Shown one piece after another: positions 42,072-51,315 of a DNA stretch of 64,000 nucleotides. The stretch spans positions 18,576 to 82,575 of the IMG/VR virus record IMGVR_UViG_3300003332_000015; one strand, given 5' to 3'. The translations under genes and the position numbers were made by a program. Position 1 is the stretch's first letter. Every line of letters begins with the position of its first letter. The DNA comes from a virus. The notes beneath the pieces are model-generated. The model was not told the origin of the DNA, searched no databases, and worked only from the letters and a program-made list of their open reading frames with translations.

Positions 42072-42725
42072 TCAAGCAGTAACTTTGTAATATAACTTTT
42101 CTATTTTATCTAGTTTAAGTTTTATAGAAGCTGCTGTATAACCTACAAACTCACCAATCTCTCTTAATTTGTAACCTTGAGATCTATATTTAACTATTTG
42201 TTTTTGAGTTTCATCTAAATACTTATTAATAAAGTCCTCAAAATTTACAGTGTAAATATGATCATCTTCTTTTCCACTAACATTCTGTATATAGTCATGC
42301 ATGAACTCAGCATGATCAACACCTTCTGACATAGTATTTTTAGCAAATACATAACTCTCATTTAAACCAATAAACTTTTTATGAGAGTCTTTACTATCTA
42401 ATTCAAAATACAAAAATCTTTCTTTTTTTGTATAACGATAATTAATTTCATTTCTTATGAAATTATTAAAGTGTACATAAAAATAAAATTTGTTAGGATC
42501 TTTAATTTTATCTATTTTAATAAAGTCTAAAGCCTTTTTAAATAAAACATAAGAGTCTTGTACAAAATCTTCCAAGTCCTCATGACCAAAACCAATTCTA
42601 AATAACATAGTTTTATGTTTACCTATTAGTGGTTGGTACTTTTCCCATAACTGACATTCAGCTAACTCAACTTCTCTTTTGTTAGTACTTTCTTTAATCT
42701 TTTGTATTAAACAGTAATCACTCAT
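42072..42725 (-). CDS. Sigma-70-type RNA polymerase sigma factor (late, gp55-like)
   Basis: 217 residues. Region 2-like segment EDFVQDSYVLFKKALDFI ... FYFYVHFNNFIRNEINYRY (about 50-120) and a region 4-like helix-turn-helix QKQIVKYRSQGYKLREIGEF, then TAASIKLKLDKIEKLYY (about 170-215). T4 gp55 has no region 4, so this could bind DNA alone. It is the natural candidate to recognise TTACTAATATAAT, found before most structural genes downstream. Confidence 0.75.
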   Translation of the reverse strand: MSDYCLIQKIKESTNKREVELAECQLWEKYQPLIGKHKTMLFRIGFGHEDLEDFVQDSYVLFKKALDFIKIDKIKDPNKFYFYVHFNNFIRNEINYRYTKKERFLYFELDSKDSHKKFIGLNESYVFAKNTMSEGVDHAEFMHDYIQNVSGKEDDHIYTVNFEDFINKYLDETQKQIVKYRSQGYKLREIGEFVGYTAASIKLKLDKIEKLYYKVTA

Positions 42726-42775
42726 TTTTTTTGTTTTACTCCTTAAAATAGATAATAATATGTAGAGGGTAAACC

Positions 42776-43216
42776 CTACACTTTTTTTGCATGTTCAGTC
42801 AACTCATCCTTGGTCATTTTCTTTACAGAAATTGAATCTTTTCCAGTACCAGTATCTTTCTTATGTAGTGCAATAAGTTTATTACCTTCTGGTAATTTTT
42901 TCAATTCAGCTGCTACTACTGTAACAATTTTAAGAAAATCATCATTTGACAATTTGTTAAAAATCTCAGATGCTGGAATTGTTGTTTGAGTCTTACCCTG
43001 AGTATAAACAATTTTCTTCTTTTGTTCAAGAAAATACTGTTCAGGTTTTACACCATTTTTAAATAAGTAGTTAATCAAAGTATCCATACCAAGTTTCACT
43101 TTCTCTTTAATTTCATCTAAGTGTATAAGTGATGCATACACTTCTTCCAATGATAATACAGTAACTTCTTTTTCTATGAAATTACTAATCCGCATCATCT
43201 CCGCTTTCTTACTCAT
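42776..43216 (-). CDS. Hypothetical early protein
   Basis: 146 residues, helical with a Lys-rich C-terminus (KKMTKDELTEHAKKV). No motif recognised. The first gene after the sigma factor in the early block; its stop coincides with a short hairpin. The next gene's start overlaps it by 4 bases. Confidence 0.45.
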   Translation of the reverse strand: MSKKAEMMRISNFIEKEVTVLSLEEVYASLIHLDEIKEKVKLGMDTLINYLFKNGVKPEQYFLEQKKKIVYTQGKTQTTIPASEIFNKLSNDDFLKIVTVVAAELKKLPEGNKLIALHKKDTGTGKDSISVKKMTKDELTEHAKKV

Positions 43217-43518
43217 TTAATTTTCTCCTCTAAATCTTTTATTGTTATATTAAAATGTTTATAACTTAAACTTGGTCCATTACTACAATAAGTATAACTT
43301 TTGAAAGTTTCACGTTCACCAACCTCAACATTAACAGGTGTAAACGGTATATAATTATATATCGTTTTAGTATATTTTTTTAATTTTGAAGTAAACTTTT
43401 TGGCTTCAGTTTTAGTCAAAAAACCAATACCATTTTCTTTTGAAAGAAGAACACGATATCGCTCTCCATACCAATTATCTGATATGTAAAAACTAACTGT
43501 TAAAACTATGTCTTTCAT
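43213..43518 (-). CDS. Hypothetical early protein
   Basis: 101 residues, alpha/beta, with basic N-terminal half. Not recognised. Start preceded by AAAGGAGGAAAT. Confidence 0.45.
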   Translation of the reverse strand: MKDIVLTVSFYISDNWYGERYRVLLSKENGIGFLTKTEAKKFTSKLKKYTKTIYNYIPFTPVNVEVGERETFKSYTYCSNGPSLSYKHFNITIKDLEEKIK

Positions 43519-43676
43519 ATTTCCTCCTTTTTCTTTTTCAATACAATCTTACCAACTTCTTTAACTTTTCCATTTTGAATAGTTAATTTAGAATAACTTG
43601 TGCCACTGTCATTAAGTACAACAGCGACAACATTATCTTTACTTTTATTAGTTACTTTAGAAGTTTGTGCTTTCAT
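43515..43676 (-). CDS. Tiny early protein, unknown
   Basis: 53 residues (MKAQTSKVTNKSKDNVV...KKKKEEI). Its stop overlaps the next gene's ATG (ATGA) and the Shine-Dalgarno site AAGGAGG for that gene lies within its last codons. Alternating hydrophobic beta strand and a basic tail. No homologue recognised. Confidence 0.55.
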   Translation of the reverse strand: MKAQTSKVTNKSKDNVVAVVLNDSGTSYSKLTIQNGKVKEVGKIVLKKKKEEI

Positions 43677-43677
43677 T

Positions 43678-43893
43678 TTAATCACCACTCTCTTCAGTTT
43701 GGTATACTTGATGATCTCCTAAATCAAGTTCTTCAATAGTCCAGTTTCCAACTACTGTATTAGGGTACTTTTCTAAACATAATCCTAAAGCAACACTTTC
43801 TGTTTCAGCTTTAACAATACAACCATATGATTGGTATGCACCATATCCAAATGTATCATAATAATTTCCTGTATAAAGTTTCATTTCATCCAT
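43678..43893 (-). CDS. Small early protein
   Basis: 71 residues from ATG 43893 in TAATG overlap with the previous stop; GAAGG upstream. Tyr/Gly-rich N-terminal half, acidic end. Unknown. Confidence 0.5.
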   Translation of the reverse strand: MDEMKLYTGNYYDTFGYGAYQSYGCIVKAETESVALGLCLEKYPNTVVGNWTIEELDLGDHQVYQTEESGD

Positions 43894-44204
43894 TACAATA
43901 CCTTCCAATCTTTACCAGGTTCTTTGTACTTCATATAAGTACAACCAGCATTCCAAGTTGCCCAATCAAGTGGTTCAAAAGCATTTTCTCCATCATCCAT
44001 CAAATGCTGTGTCATCCATCCACTGTAGTATAACTCATTATCGTCGTCATATAAACGAATTGGAATTATCATATCAGGAGTTTTTTCTGAGATTTTTTCA
44101 ACTCCTTCCAAGTGGTCAACTGTTATACACCAATGTGCTTTTACATAGTGTGTTCTAACTTCTTCGTTAGTTTCTAAATTATCTAAAGTTGCTTGTATGT
44201 CCAT
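43893..44204 (-). CDS. Small early protein
   Basis: 103 residues, acidic, Trp-rich C-terminal half. No motif recognised. Ends in translational coupling with the next gene. Confidence 0.45.
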   Translation of the reverse strand: MDIQATLDNLETNEEVRTHYVKAHWCITVDHLEGVEKISEKTPDMIIPIRLYDDDNELYYSGWMTQHLMDDGENAFEPLDWATWNAGCTYMKYKEPGKDWKVL

Positions 44205-44213
44205 ATTCCCTCC

Positions 44214-44588
44214 CTATTCTATTACTGACATCATATGAGTGAAAACAGCTTTTGTTTCACATCCAATATAATATTGTATCATTTTAAGTGTTACAGACTT
44301 ACTTGTATAGTAATGTCCAGCCATCCATTTTTTCATACAGTTGAATTTTGAGAAATATGTCTGTAAAGTTGAACGATTAATATGATGTATTTCTTCTAAA
44401 TAATCTGTAAGTTTATCATAATTTATATAATCTTCAGATTTAATCCATTCTTCCTGTCTGTATACCTCTTCCATTGGTATACACTTTGTTGATTTTGATC
44501 TGATGTTTCGTTTTTTAATATTTTGTGAAATACATGATGCTGAAACATTCCATCTTTTTGCTAAACTACCTTGATTAATTACTTCCAT
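44214..44588 (-). CDS. Possible helix-turn-helix regulator
   Basis: 124 residues. The N-terminal segment SLAKRWNVSASCISQNIKKR fits a helix-turn-helix (about 8-27); the rest is helical with two Cys. Could control early transcription or block a host factor; the sequence cannot decide. ATG preceded by AAGGAG. Confidence 0.45.
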   Translation of the reverse strand: MEVINQGSLAKRWNVSASCISQNIKKRNIRSKSTKCIPMEEVYRQEEWIKSEDYINYDKLTDYLEEIHHINRSTLQTYFSKFNCMKKWMAGHYYTSKSVTLKMIQYYIGCETKAVFTHMMSVIE

Positions 44589-44654
44589 TATTTTCTCCTT
44601 AAAATTAAAGTTTAAACAGGGGGTTAATTACTGACTCCTAATTTAATCTGTAAT

Positions 44655-44879
44655 TTAACAAGGAGGTAAATTACCACCATATCCACAAAAATCACACATT
44701 ATTCCTTCACAATTTCTACATGTTAACATTTGTTCGGGAAAATCTTTTATCATATGTAAGTGTTCTTCAGACTCTTCTTTATCTGATGTTCCCCAAGGAT
44801 TTACAATTGTACTTGCAGTAAGTATATCCTTTTCTACTTCTTCTATGTACTGTTCCATTGTTACTGTATTTGTTTCCAT
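44655..44879 (-). CDS. Small zinc-binding early protein
   Basis: 74 residues from ATG 44879 (AAGGAGAACAG upstream). The C-terminus has a Cys-rich ribbon, CRNC...CDFCGYGGNLPPC. An RNA- or protein-binding zinc protein; role unknown. Confidence 0.55.
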   Translation of the reverse strand: METNTVTMEQYIEEVEKDILTASTIVNPWGTSDKEESEEHLHMIKDFPEQMLTCRNCEGIMCDFCGYGGNLPPC

Positions 44880-44909
44880 TCTGTTCTCCTTTATATTTAA
44901 CATACTTAT

Positions 44910-44938
44910 ATTATAGTACATTACTACAAAGAACACAA
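44910..44938 (-). promoter_or_regulatory. Sigma-70-type promoter before 44879
   Basis: TTGTGT (44933-44938), 17-base spacer, TATAAT (44910-44915). The best classical host-type promoter in the window. Confidence 0.65.
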
Positions 44939-44963
44939 GGTTTTTTTTAAATTTTTTTAAAAA

Positions 44964-47693
44964 TTATACTTTTATTTCACTTCCAAAGCCCCAAACTTCC
45001 CCTTTCCTGTAATAATCTGAAGATTCTACATCTAATAGTAGTGGAATTCCTTTTGCTTCCGGTATTGCTTCTTCAAATATACGTTTTGCTTCTGTATATA
45101 TAATGTGAGCTTCAGATCGATGTGTATACAATACTATTGAATCATGTACATTCCCAACAACTCTACTTTTATAATTATTTGCTTTTATGAATAGAATGAG
45201 TTCAGATATAAGTTTATTCATTAAAACAGCTTCAAAATTTTGAACAGGAGAGTTTAAAGAGATATTCTGTAAGTTTTTAAAAATACTTCTATAATCTGAC
45301 TTCCCTCTGTGTAATAGTCTTGGTAAGCGACGTATTGCTCCGAATCCTGATCGAATATAACCATTGGACTCAGCAAATTCAATTGTCTCATCAATCCAAG
45401 TTTTTAAACCTGAATATGTTTCAAAATGCTTTGTACGTATATCATTAGCAACTACCCAATAATAAACAAATTCATCATTATCATTCTCATTTAATAATCC
45501 TCTAAAAAATGTTAATCGTTTTCTTAACTGATTTTTAGTTATATAGTCTTTACATTCCTGTAGTGACCAATTCTGTGTTAATACACTTTTTGCAAAGTTA
45601 TAAGCAGTAGCACCAAACTCTAACTGGAAATTAATAGATTTTGCTTTAAATCTTACAGCTTTAATTTCTGATTCACCTTTACGTGATAAGAATTCTTCAA
45701 GTGTAATATCATTCTTTAAAACTTTTTGTGCTGTCATACTATGTAAATCACCACCAAGTTCTATAAATGCTTCTCTCATATACTCATCACCACTATATAT
45801 TGCACCTATACGTAATTGAAAACCAGCGGCATCTATTTCATCTATTGTATAATCATTATTTGGTGGAATAAATATTCTTCTTAAAATTTTAGCTTTTTTA
45901 GAGTGTTTAGGGTTGTTTTGCATATTAGGGTTTCTACTCCAATTTCTATGTGAATTAGCTAACATAGCTCCAAAAGTAGAATGTACTCTATCATCATATT
46001 TTCTATATTGCCAAAAACCTGACCCTAACTCTTTATTACCTATAAAAGTTTTATATATTGTTGATATTTCTCTATACTCTAATAGTATTGTCATTTCTTT
46101 TTCATAACCATGAGTTTTCCAAAAATGTAAATGAGGTTCACCGGTAAGTAATAATTTTTTTTGAAAATGTTTTTTATCCGGTCTTGCTATAGACTCATTT
46201 AAACATTTCAATACTTTATTAATAGAAGATTCTTTTGGTTTAGTTTTACCTCTATCATTGTCAGTATAATTAAGTAAATCAAACAGTATTGCAATATCTT
46301 GTTCACTATTCCAATTTATAGAATTATGTTTAACTTTAAATATATCATCCATCTTAATTATAATTTCTTCAATTTCTTTTTTTGTCTCTATTGATATTTT
46401 TTCAAGTTCATCCCAATCAATTATCATACCTTCTAATTCAATATCAAGAAAAGCTCTTACTGATGGCATAGTCTTGTCAAAGAAGTAATCTTTGACACTA
46501 TGCTCACTAGGAAAATTAATATCAGTATTTTGCATAACATTTAATTGAGCTTCATAAATTTGGAATGTCATAATAGGATCCATAGTAGCATAAGGGAATC
46601 TTATATCATAAGGAATCTTTCCGTAATCTTTTTTTGATTTAGGATGTTTATCTTTATATTTTTCTAAATCATTATCATAACCACCGAATTGAGTATACAA
46701 CCATACATCAGATTTTAAACTAGATCTTTGTAATTCATTTACAACATGAGAACCATTCCAAGTATCATAGTAAATGTAAATATTTTCACGTTTTACATGA
46801 GCTTTTAAAATCATAAATTTTGCATCAAACTTTCCATTCTGTAAAATACCTAATTTATTTTTAAAGAAATTATTTAATAAAGATTTATCTTTTATATTAC
46901 CAAAATCAATATGATAACCAGTTACACCATCAAAACTAACAGTAAGACAAATTATTTTTGTTTCTTTATTCCATGGATCTAAACCATTACCTTCAATTTT
47001 TGGGTTCTTCCATCCTGTTTCAATATCCCATGCCATTTTTATAAGTTCATCACTTGTATTTTCAATAAGCCATTTATCACCATCAAGTATATCAATAAGA
47101 TTTAATATAGGTTTTCTTTTAGGTTTTACTACAAAACTATAAGCTTCATTAAATTGTTTTAAAGCAAAAAAGTAAGGCCAAGTATCAATACAAAAATAAT
47201 TATTTTCACTTCCTTTTATCCATCCTTCATAACTGTCTATAGGAAAAACATATGACTTTAATTCAGGTAAGTACAAATGACTTTGATTAAAAATAAAATC
47301 ATAAAAACCATCTATTTCAAAATCATCACTTTCAGTAAGTGCATATAAAGAACGAGGATCAGCAATAATTTTAGAGTGTGGTTTTATATATTTTTTAAAA
47401 TCAATATGATTATAAGTATAAAATTTAATTAAACCTGTTTTCAAATCTCTTTGTTCAGGTTTAAAAGGAAAAGTTGATATTATATTAATAGTCGGAGTTA
47501 CTTTATGCTTAGATATAACTTCCTTTTCTATTTGCTTTATTATATGTTGATAAAAAGAAGAGTTATATGGTTTATCTAATACAAGCCATATATCGGGATT
47601 CTCATGTGTAAAATATACAACAGGATTTTTTAAAACTTTAGTTGCTCTTTTTATTTCTATATTTTTCTTTATTGGTGCATTAAAAAATTCCAT
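44964..47693 (-). CDS. Family A DNA polymerase with 3'-5' exonuclease
   Basis: 909 residues. Exonuclease motifs are intact: MAWDIETGW (D223/E225), LQNGKFDAKF and YATMDPIMTF. Polymerase motifs: A YTIDEIDAAGFQLRIGA (about 630), B RFKAKSINFQLEFGATAY (about 690) and C NVHDSIVLY (about 850). The N-terminal 200 residues are an extra domain. T4 uses a family B enzyme, so this phage pairs a T4-type particle with a different replicase. The DHH gene precedes it by 13 bases. The residues around motif A differ from the usual DYSQIELR. Confidence 0.9.
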   Translation of the reverse strand: MEFFNAPIKKNIEIKRATKVLKNPVVYFTHENPDIWLVLDKPYNSSFYQHIIKQIEKEVISKHKVTPTINIISTFPFKPEQRDLKTGLIKFYTYNHIDFKKYIKPHSKIIADPRSLYALTESDDFEIDGFYDFIFNQSHLYLPELKSYVFPIDSYEGWIKGSENNYFCIDTWPYFFALKQFNEAYSFVVKPKRKPILNLIDILDGDKWLIENTSDELIKMAWDIETGWKNPKIEGNGLDPWNKETKIICLTVSFDGVTGYHIDFGNIKDKSLLNNFFKNKLGILQNGKFDAKFMILKAHVKRENIYIYYDTWNGSHVVNELQRSSLKSDVWLYTQFGGYDNDLEKYKDKHPKSKKDYGKIPYDIRFPYATMDPIMTFQIYEAQLNVMQNTDINFPSEHSVKDYFFDKTMPSVRAFLDIELEGMIIDWDELEKISIETKKEIEEIIIKMDDIFKVKHNSINWNSEQDIAILFDLLNYTDNDRGKTKPKESSINKVLKCLNESIARPDKKHFQKKLLLTGEPHLHFWKTHGYEKEMTILLEYREISTIYKTFIGNKELGSGFWQYRKYDDRVHSTFGAMLANSHRNWSRNPNMQNNPKHSKKAKILRRIFIPPNNDYTIDEIDAAGFQLRIGAIYSGDEYMREAFIELGGDLHSMTAQKVLKNDITLEEFLSRKGESEIKAVRFKAKSINFQLEFGATAYNFAKSVLTQNWSLQECKDYITKNQLRKRLTFFRGLLNENDNDEFVYYWVVANDIRTKHFETYSGLKTWIDETIEFAESNGYIRSGFGAIRRLPRLLHRGKSDYRSIFKNLQNISLNSPVQNFEAVLMNKLISELILFIKANNYKSRVVGNVHDSIVLYTHRSEAHIIYTEAKRIFEEAIPEAKGIPLLLDVESSDYYRKGEVWGFGSEIKV

Positions 47694-47706
47694 TAATTCC
47701 CTTATA

Positions 47707-48690
47707 CTAAAATGCTATATCATCATCAAAAGTTGCTGTATTATCTTTTGCATATTTAAGTTCATTAATAGAACCATTTAAAAGTTCAGTTGCTTGCTGT
47801 GGGTGCATACTACCACCTCCAGCTAAAACATGCCCATTAATAATTTCAAAGTTATTAACATTAAATGGGTCTCTTGCTCTAACAGAAAGTTTACCATTTA
47901 TTTCTTCTTTGAATTTAGCAAAAGTATTAACATTTATAACATAACTTATATCTGTATATTTTTCAAGGAGCATTGAACATACTAAACTTATTTTAGATTT
48001 TCCTTCATATATTAAAAAACTAAAACCTTTTTCATCAACACGCTTTTGCATACGTTCCTCAGCAATTCTAAACTGAGTAGTTTCTTTTTGTATTGCTTGC
48101 TGTATTAACATGAGTTCATAATCATCAAAATAAAATTCTTTTGATTTTTCTTCTTTTAATTTAAATAATTGTCTATCAATAAAAGATTCATATTTATGCC
48201 ATCCAGTTTTATTATAAGAAATAGACTCCCATAATACTCTATTTAAATTTTGAGCTTCTTCCCATAATGGATCTGTTTTTTTCCATAAATCATAAGTATC
48301 AATTAATGTTACCATTTGTTTTACTTTAATAGGAACTCTTTTCTTTTTAGTTATATAATCATAAAACAATTTAGTTCCACTTCTCTTCATATCAATAAAA
48401 CAATTAGGGTCATCGGTTAACTGTAAAGAAGGTTCGTGATGATCAAATATTTTATAAGAGTCAAAATGTTTTATTATGTAATTATAAAAATCACCATAAG
48501 GTGAAAAATCAGTAAGTATTAAATTCTTATAATTAGTTGGGAAAGTTGGTTTTCCATCTTCATCAAATTCATCATCATACGAAATAAGATGAAATTTATC
48601 TATAGCAAAATTATAATATTTAGAAAGTATTAAACTACCTACACCATCTAAATCTATATTATGTGAAATTAGTAATAAATCTTTTTTCAT
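47707..48690 (-). CDS. DHH-family phosphoesterase
   Basis: 327 residues. DHH motifs: SHNIDLDGVGS (first Asp pair), ILTDFSPYGD, and KIFDHHEPS (central DHH). DHHA1-like ending GHVLAGGGSMHPQQA. Members include RecJ, nanoRNases and cyclic dinucleotide phosphodiesterases. Here it could remove short RNA or DNA oligomers, or cleave a cyclic-nucleotide signal used in host defence. Overlaps the ParB-like gene by one base. Confidence 0.8.
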   Translation of the reverse strand: MKKDLLLISHNIDLDGVGSLILSKYYNFAIDKFHLISYDDEFDEDGKPTFPTNYKNLILTDFSPYGDFYNYIIKHFDSYKIFDHHEPSLQLTDDPNCFIDMKRSGTKLFYDYITKKKRVPIKVKQMVTLIDTYDLWKKTDPLWEEAQNLNRVLWESISYNKTGWHKYESFIDRQLFKLKEEKSKEFYFDDYELMLIQQAIQKETTQFRIAEERMQKRVDEKGFSFLIYEGKSKISLVCSMLLEKYTDISYVINVNTFAKFKEEINGKLSVRARDPFNVNNFEIINGHVLAGGGSMHPQQATELLNGSINELKYAKDNTATFDDDIAF

Positions 48691-49115
48691 TAGAAAAACT
48701 TCCCTATATCTTTTGTTTTATATTTATATTTACTCCAATCAAAATGAAGTAATTCTTTCATAGCAAATAACTTTTCATATGCAACAGGGATAAGAGTTGT
48801 CTTCAAATTTATATTTGGTAATATACTTAAAAAGTATTTAAAATCAACAGGTGCTTGTAATTTAGATAATTCAATATTAAGTAATTCTTTATTTTCTACA
48901 TTATCTATTCTATGTATAAAAACCCAAGGTTGATTTTGTGCTACCAAACAATCATAAACAGTATTACCTTTTATAATAACATTATCTTCATCTACCAATA
49001 TAGGGTAAATTTGTCCATACTTCATAATACTCTTTTGTAGTTTTCTTCGTGATAGAGTATTATACTTTTTTACTGTTCCACTTTTAGTTATTTTTTCTAT
49101 TTCTATGCGCTCCAT
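48690..49115 (-). CDS. ParB-like protein in DNA-modification cassette
   Basis: 141 residues. ParB/sulfiredoxin-like N-terminus: RRKLQKSIMKYGQIYPILVD, then DNVIIKGNTVYDCLVAQ (about 25-60). ParB-like proteins (e.g. DpdB of bacterial Dpd systems) occur with 7-deazaguanine DNA insertion. It overlaps dpdA by 13 bases, supporting a joint role. No catalytic residues could be assigned. Confidence 0.65.
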   Translation of the reverse strand: MERIEIEKITKSGTVKKYNTLSRRKLQKSIMKYGQIYPILVDEDNVIIKGNTVYDCLVAQNQPWVFIHRIDNVENKELLNIELSKLQAPVDFKYFLSILPNINLKTTLIPVAYEKLFAMKELLHFDWSKYKYKTKDIGKFF

Positions 49116-49954
49116 ACAACACCTCTATTCTCCCAAATCTTTGTTAAATTATATTCTAAGTCATGAAAAATAGAAGCATTAAAAAGATTTCTTTCCTTCC
49201 AAGATTTAATACCTTCTACCATATTAATATTTAAATAATTTTCATTAAAGAATTCTTTTGGTACTGGATCCTTAATATTAAAACTTTTTAAAGTCGCATA
49301 ATTCTGTAAATAGTAAAGTTTGTTACTTATACCACCATGTACCCATGAAGTTGAATCAGCACTATAAAAAGGATAATTTAAAAATACTTTATTATTTGTT
49401 TGTCCTAGTGCATGTAACTTTCTTTTATATTTAAAATTTAAAGCAAATATTTCATCAAGTGTTGGTTTAAGATTAAACTTCTCTCCTGCCATCCCACCTA
49501 TCATTACAAATTCATATTTTTCAAGTAACTCTTCTAAATATGGAAGAGTATATGTAACTGCATGATAAACAGGAATAGGATTTAAACCAGCTTCTTCCAT
49601 AATTCTACAATTCTCTTTTGTTTTTATAATACTTTGTTCAACAGTATTATTTTTGTCTGCTTTTACGTCTAACTGTATATAGTTCCAAAGATCATCTTTA
49701 AACTCATGTAGTAACTCTATGTAAGCATCAACATCAATTTCTGTATTACGTGTCCAAGCTCCATATGCACCTGAATCTAAAAATAAATTTTTATTATTAT
49801 CAGTAGTAATTTTCATCATTTTTCTAAATAACTCAAATTTAGGTTTCTTTAATTTAAAATTATAAAAACTAAAAAAAGTTGATAAAAAATTAATATGCTC
49901 ATGTGGAGCTACATGAGGGTGCATAGATTCATAACTTGCTAAAAATAATTTCAT
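49103..49954 (-). CDS. dpdA: DpdA-like DNA guanine transglycosylase
   Basis: 283 residues. Key segments: FLDSGAYGAWTR, NYIQLDVKAD, FVMIGGMAGE, LHALGQTN and YSADSTSWVHGG, matching the phage DpdA type of the tRNA-guanine transglycosylase family, which exchanges guanine in DNA for a 7-deazaguanine base. Start ATG overlaps the queC stop by 4 bases. Exact DpdA subclass is not decided. With the genes upstream this makes modified DNA, generally protective against restriction enzymes. Confidence 0.85.
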   Translation of the reverse strand: MKLFLASYESMHPHVAPHEHINFLSTFFSFYNFKLKKPKFELFRKMMKITTDNNKNLFLDSGAYGAWTRNTEIDVDAYIELLHEFKDDLWNYIQLDVKADKNNTVEQSIIKTKENCRIMEEAGLNPIPVYHAVTYTLPYLEELLEKYEFVMIGGMAGEKFNLKPTLDEIFALNFKYKRKLHALGQTNNKVFLNYPFYSADSTSWVHGGISNKLYYLQNYATLKSFNIKDPVPKEFFNENYLNINMVEGIKSWKERNLFNASIFHDLEYNLTKIWENRGVVWSA

Positions 49955-50652
49955 TGTTTACCCTTAATATGATCTTGATAATAATTATAAACAGACACTA
50001 TTAAATCTTCTTCTTTACTATCACGACCGTATGAATTATCTGCAATTAAAGGTAATACATTTTTTTCAATATAAGGAATTGGTTTATAATGTTTTATAAA
50101 ACCTTCAGCAGCAAAAGTTACCCATTTACGAAAGCAAGGTTTACAGTTCCAACATTCATGACCATCTTCTGTAGGTTCATAACAAGAGAAAGAACTATCA
50201 TAAACTTCTTCTAAACTACCACCCTGATCCATATACATATGTAATAATTCTGATTTAGTATAATTTTTATAATCTAAATTAATCTTTAATTTTTTACCAT
50301 CTGGTAACCACCATTGTGGTGTATAAAGATAATTTAGTAAATGTTCAGTCATTGTCGCAAAAAGAAAACTCTTATCAAGTACTCTATCCCCTGCTGTAGC
50401 TCCTAAACAAATTTCTTCTCCATAATAAGAAGCAATCATTATTAGATATAAATTACGGAGAGGGATTATTTTGTCATCTCTCTCGAATTTTGATAAATCT
50501 AATTTTTCAATAATAACATCATTTGGTAATTTTGAAATTTCTTGTTTTGAGTATCTTCCATTTATATCAATGTATAATTTAATATCAGGCTTCCATATCT
50601 TATCTATTAACCAGGAATCCATTCCACCACTATACAGTAACACTTTCTTCAT
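49951..50652 (-). CDS. queC: QueC, 7-cyano-7-deazaguanine synthase
   Basis: 233 residues. PP-loop YSGGMDSW (about 7-14) for ATP, and a C-terminal zinc site SCYEPTEDGHECWNCKPC (about 155-175) of the CxxxxxxC..C..C kind. It makes preQ0 from 7-carboxy-7-deazaguanine. No amidotransferase domain is fused, so the amide-type ADG base is not expected. An early-type promoter lies directly upstream. Confidence 0.9.
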   Translation of the reverse strand: MKKVLLYSGGMDSWLIDKIWKPDIKLYIDINGRYSKQEISKLPNDVIIEKLDLSKFERDDKIIPLRNLYLIMIASYYGEEICLGATAGDRVLDKSFLFATMTEHLLNYLYTPQWWLPDGKKLKINLDYKNYTKSELLHMYMDQGGSLEEVYDSSFSCYEPTEDGHECWNCKPCFRKWVTFAAEGFIKHYKPIPYIEKNVLPLIADNSYGRDSKEEDLIVSVYNYYQDHIKGKQ

Positions 50653-50663
50653 TTTAGTTCTCC

Positions 50664-50683
50664 TATACTATTATAATAATAAA
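50664..50683 (-). promoter_or_regulatory. Early-type promoter motif before queC
   Basis: TTTATTATTATAATAGTATA followed by GGAG; good copy of the early motif. Confidence 0.65.
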
Positions 50684-50693
50684 AAAATCATCT

Positions 50694-51311
50694 TTATTTA
50701 ATCATATTATAAAATTCATTTCTTGTTGATAAGTTCTCTCTAAAAGCACCTCTAAGATCTGATGTTTTCATTTGAGCTTCTTTATGTTCTTTAACACCTC
50801 TCATTACCATACAAAGATGTGTTGCTTCTATGTGTACTGCAACTCCAAGGGGATTAAGTTTTTCAGTAATATAATCTGCTATCTGACAGGTAAGCTCTTC
50901 CTGTATTTGTGGTCTTTTCATAAACCATTTAACTATTCTCGCTAACTTACTTATACCAACTACTTTATCTCCAGGTATATAAGCTATGTAAGCATTTCCT
51001 GTAAAAGGAACCCAATGATGAGAACACATACTTTTAACTTCTATAGGACCTAAAAATACCATTTCATCATATTCTCTAGTGTTCGGGAATACAGTCATAT
51101 TCGGTTCAGTACTATAGTTACCTGCAAATAACTCATTAACATACATTTTTGCAATACGCTTTGGTGAACCTTCCATTTGAGGATCTGTTTTATCGAAACG
51201 AAGGATATCTACTATATCACTAAATTTCTTTTCTAACTCAAAAATCATTTTGTTTTTCTGTTCTTCATTTAAAACAACATTTTCATTTGCCATAATTTTT
51301 TCTACCATCAT
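50694..51311 (-). CDS. folE: GTP cyclohydrolase I
   Basis: 205 residues from ATG 51311, four bases after the queE stop, with GAGGAG upstream (a start at 51338 is less favoured). Conserved zinc/active site SMCSHHWVPFTG, HLCMVMRGV and the N-terminal DKTDPQMEGSPKRIAKMY are all present. It makes dihydroneopterin triphosphate, the precursor for QueD. First step of the preQ0 pathway. Confidence 0.95.
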   Translation of the reverse strand: MMVEKIMANENVVLNEEQKNKMIFELEKKFSDIVDILRFDKTDPQMEGSPKRIAKMYVNELFAGNYSTEPNMTVFPNTREYDEMVFLGPIEVKSMCSHHWVPFTGNAYIAYIPGDKVVGISKLARIVKWFMKRPQIQEELTCQIADYITEKLNPLGVAVHIEATHLCMVMRGVKEHKEAQMKTSDLRGAFRENLSTRNEFYNMIK

Positions 51312-51315
51312 TCTA

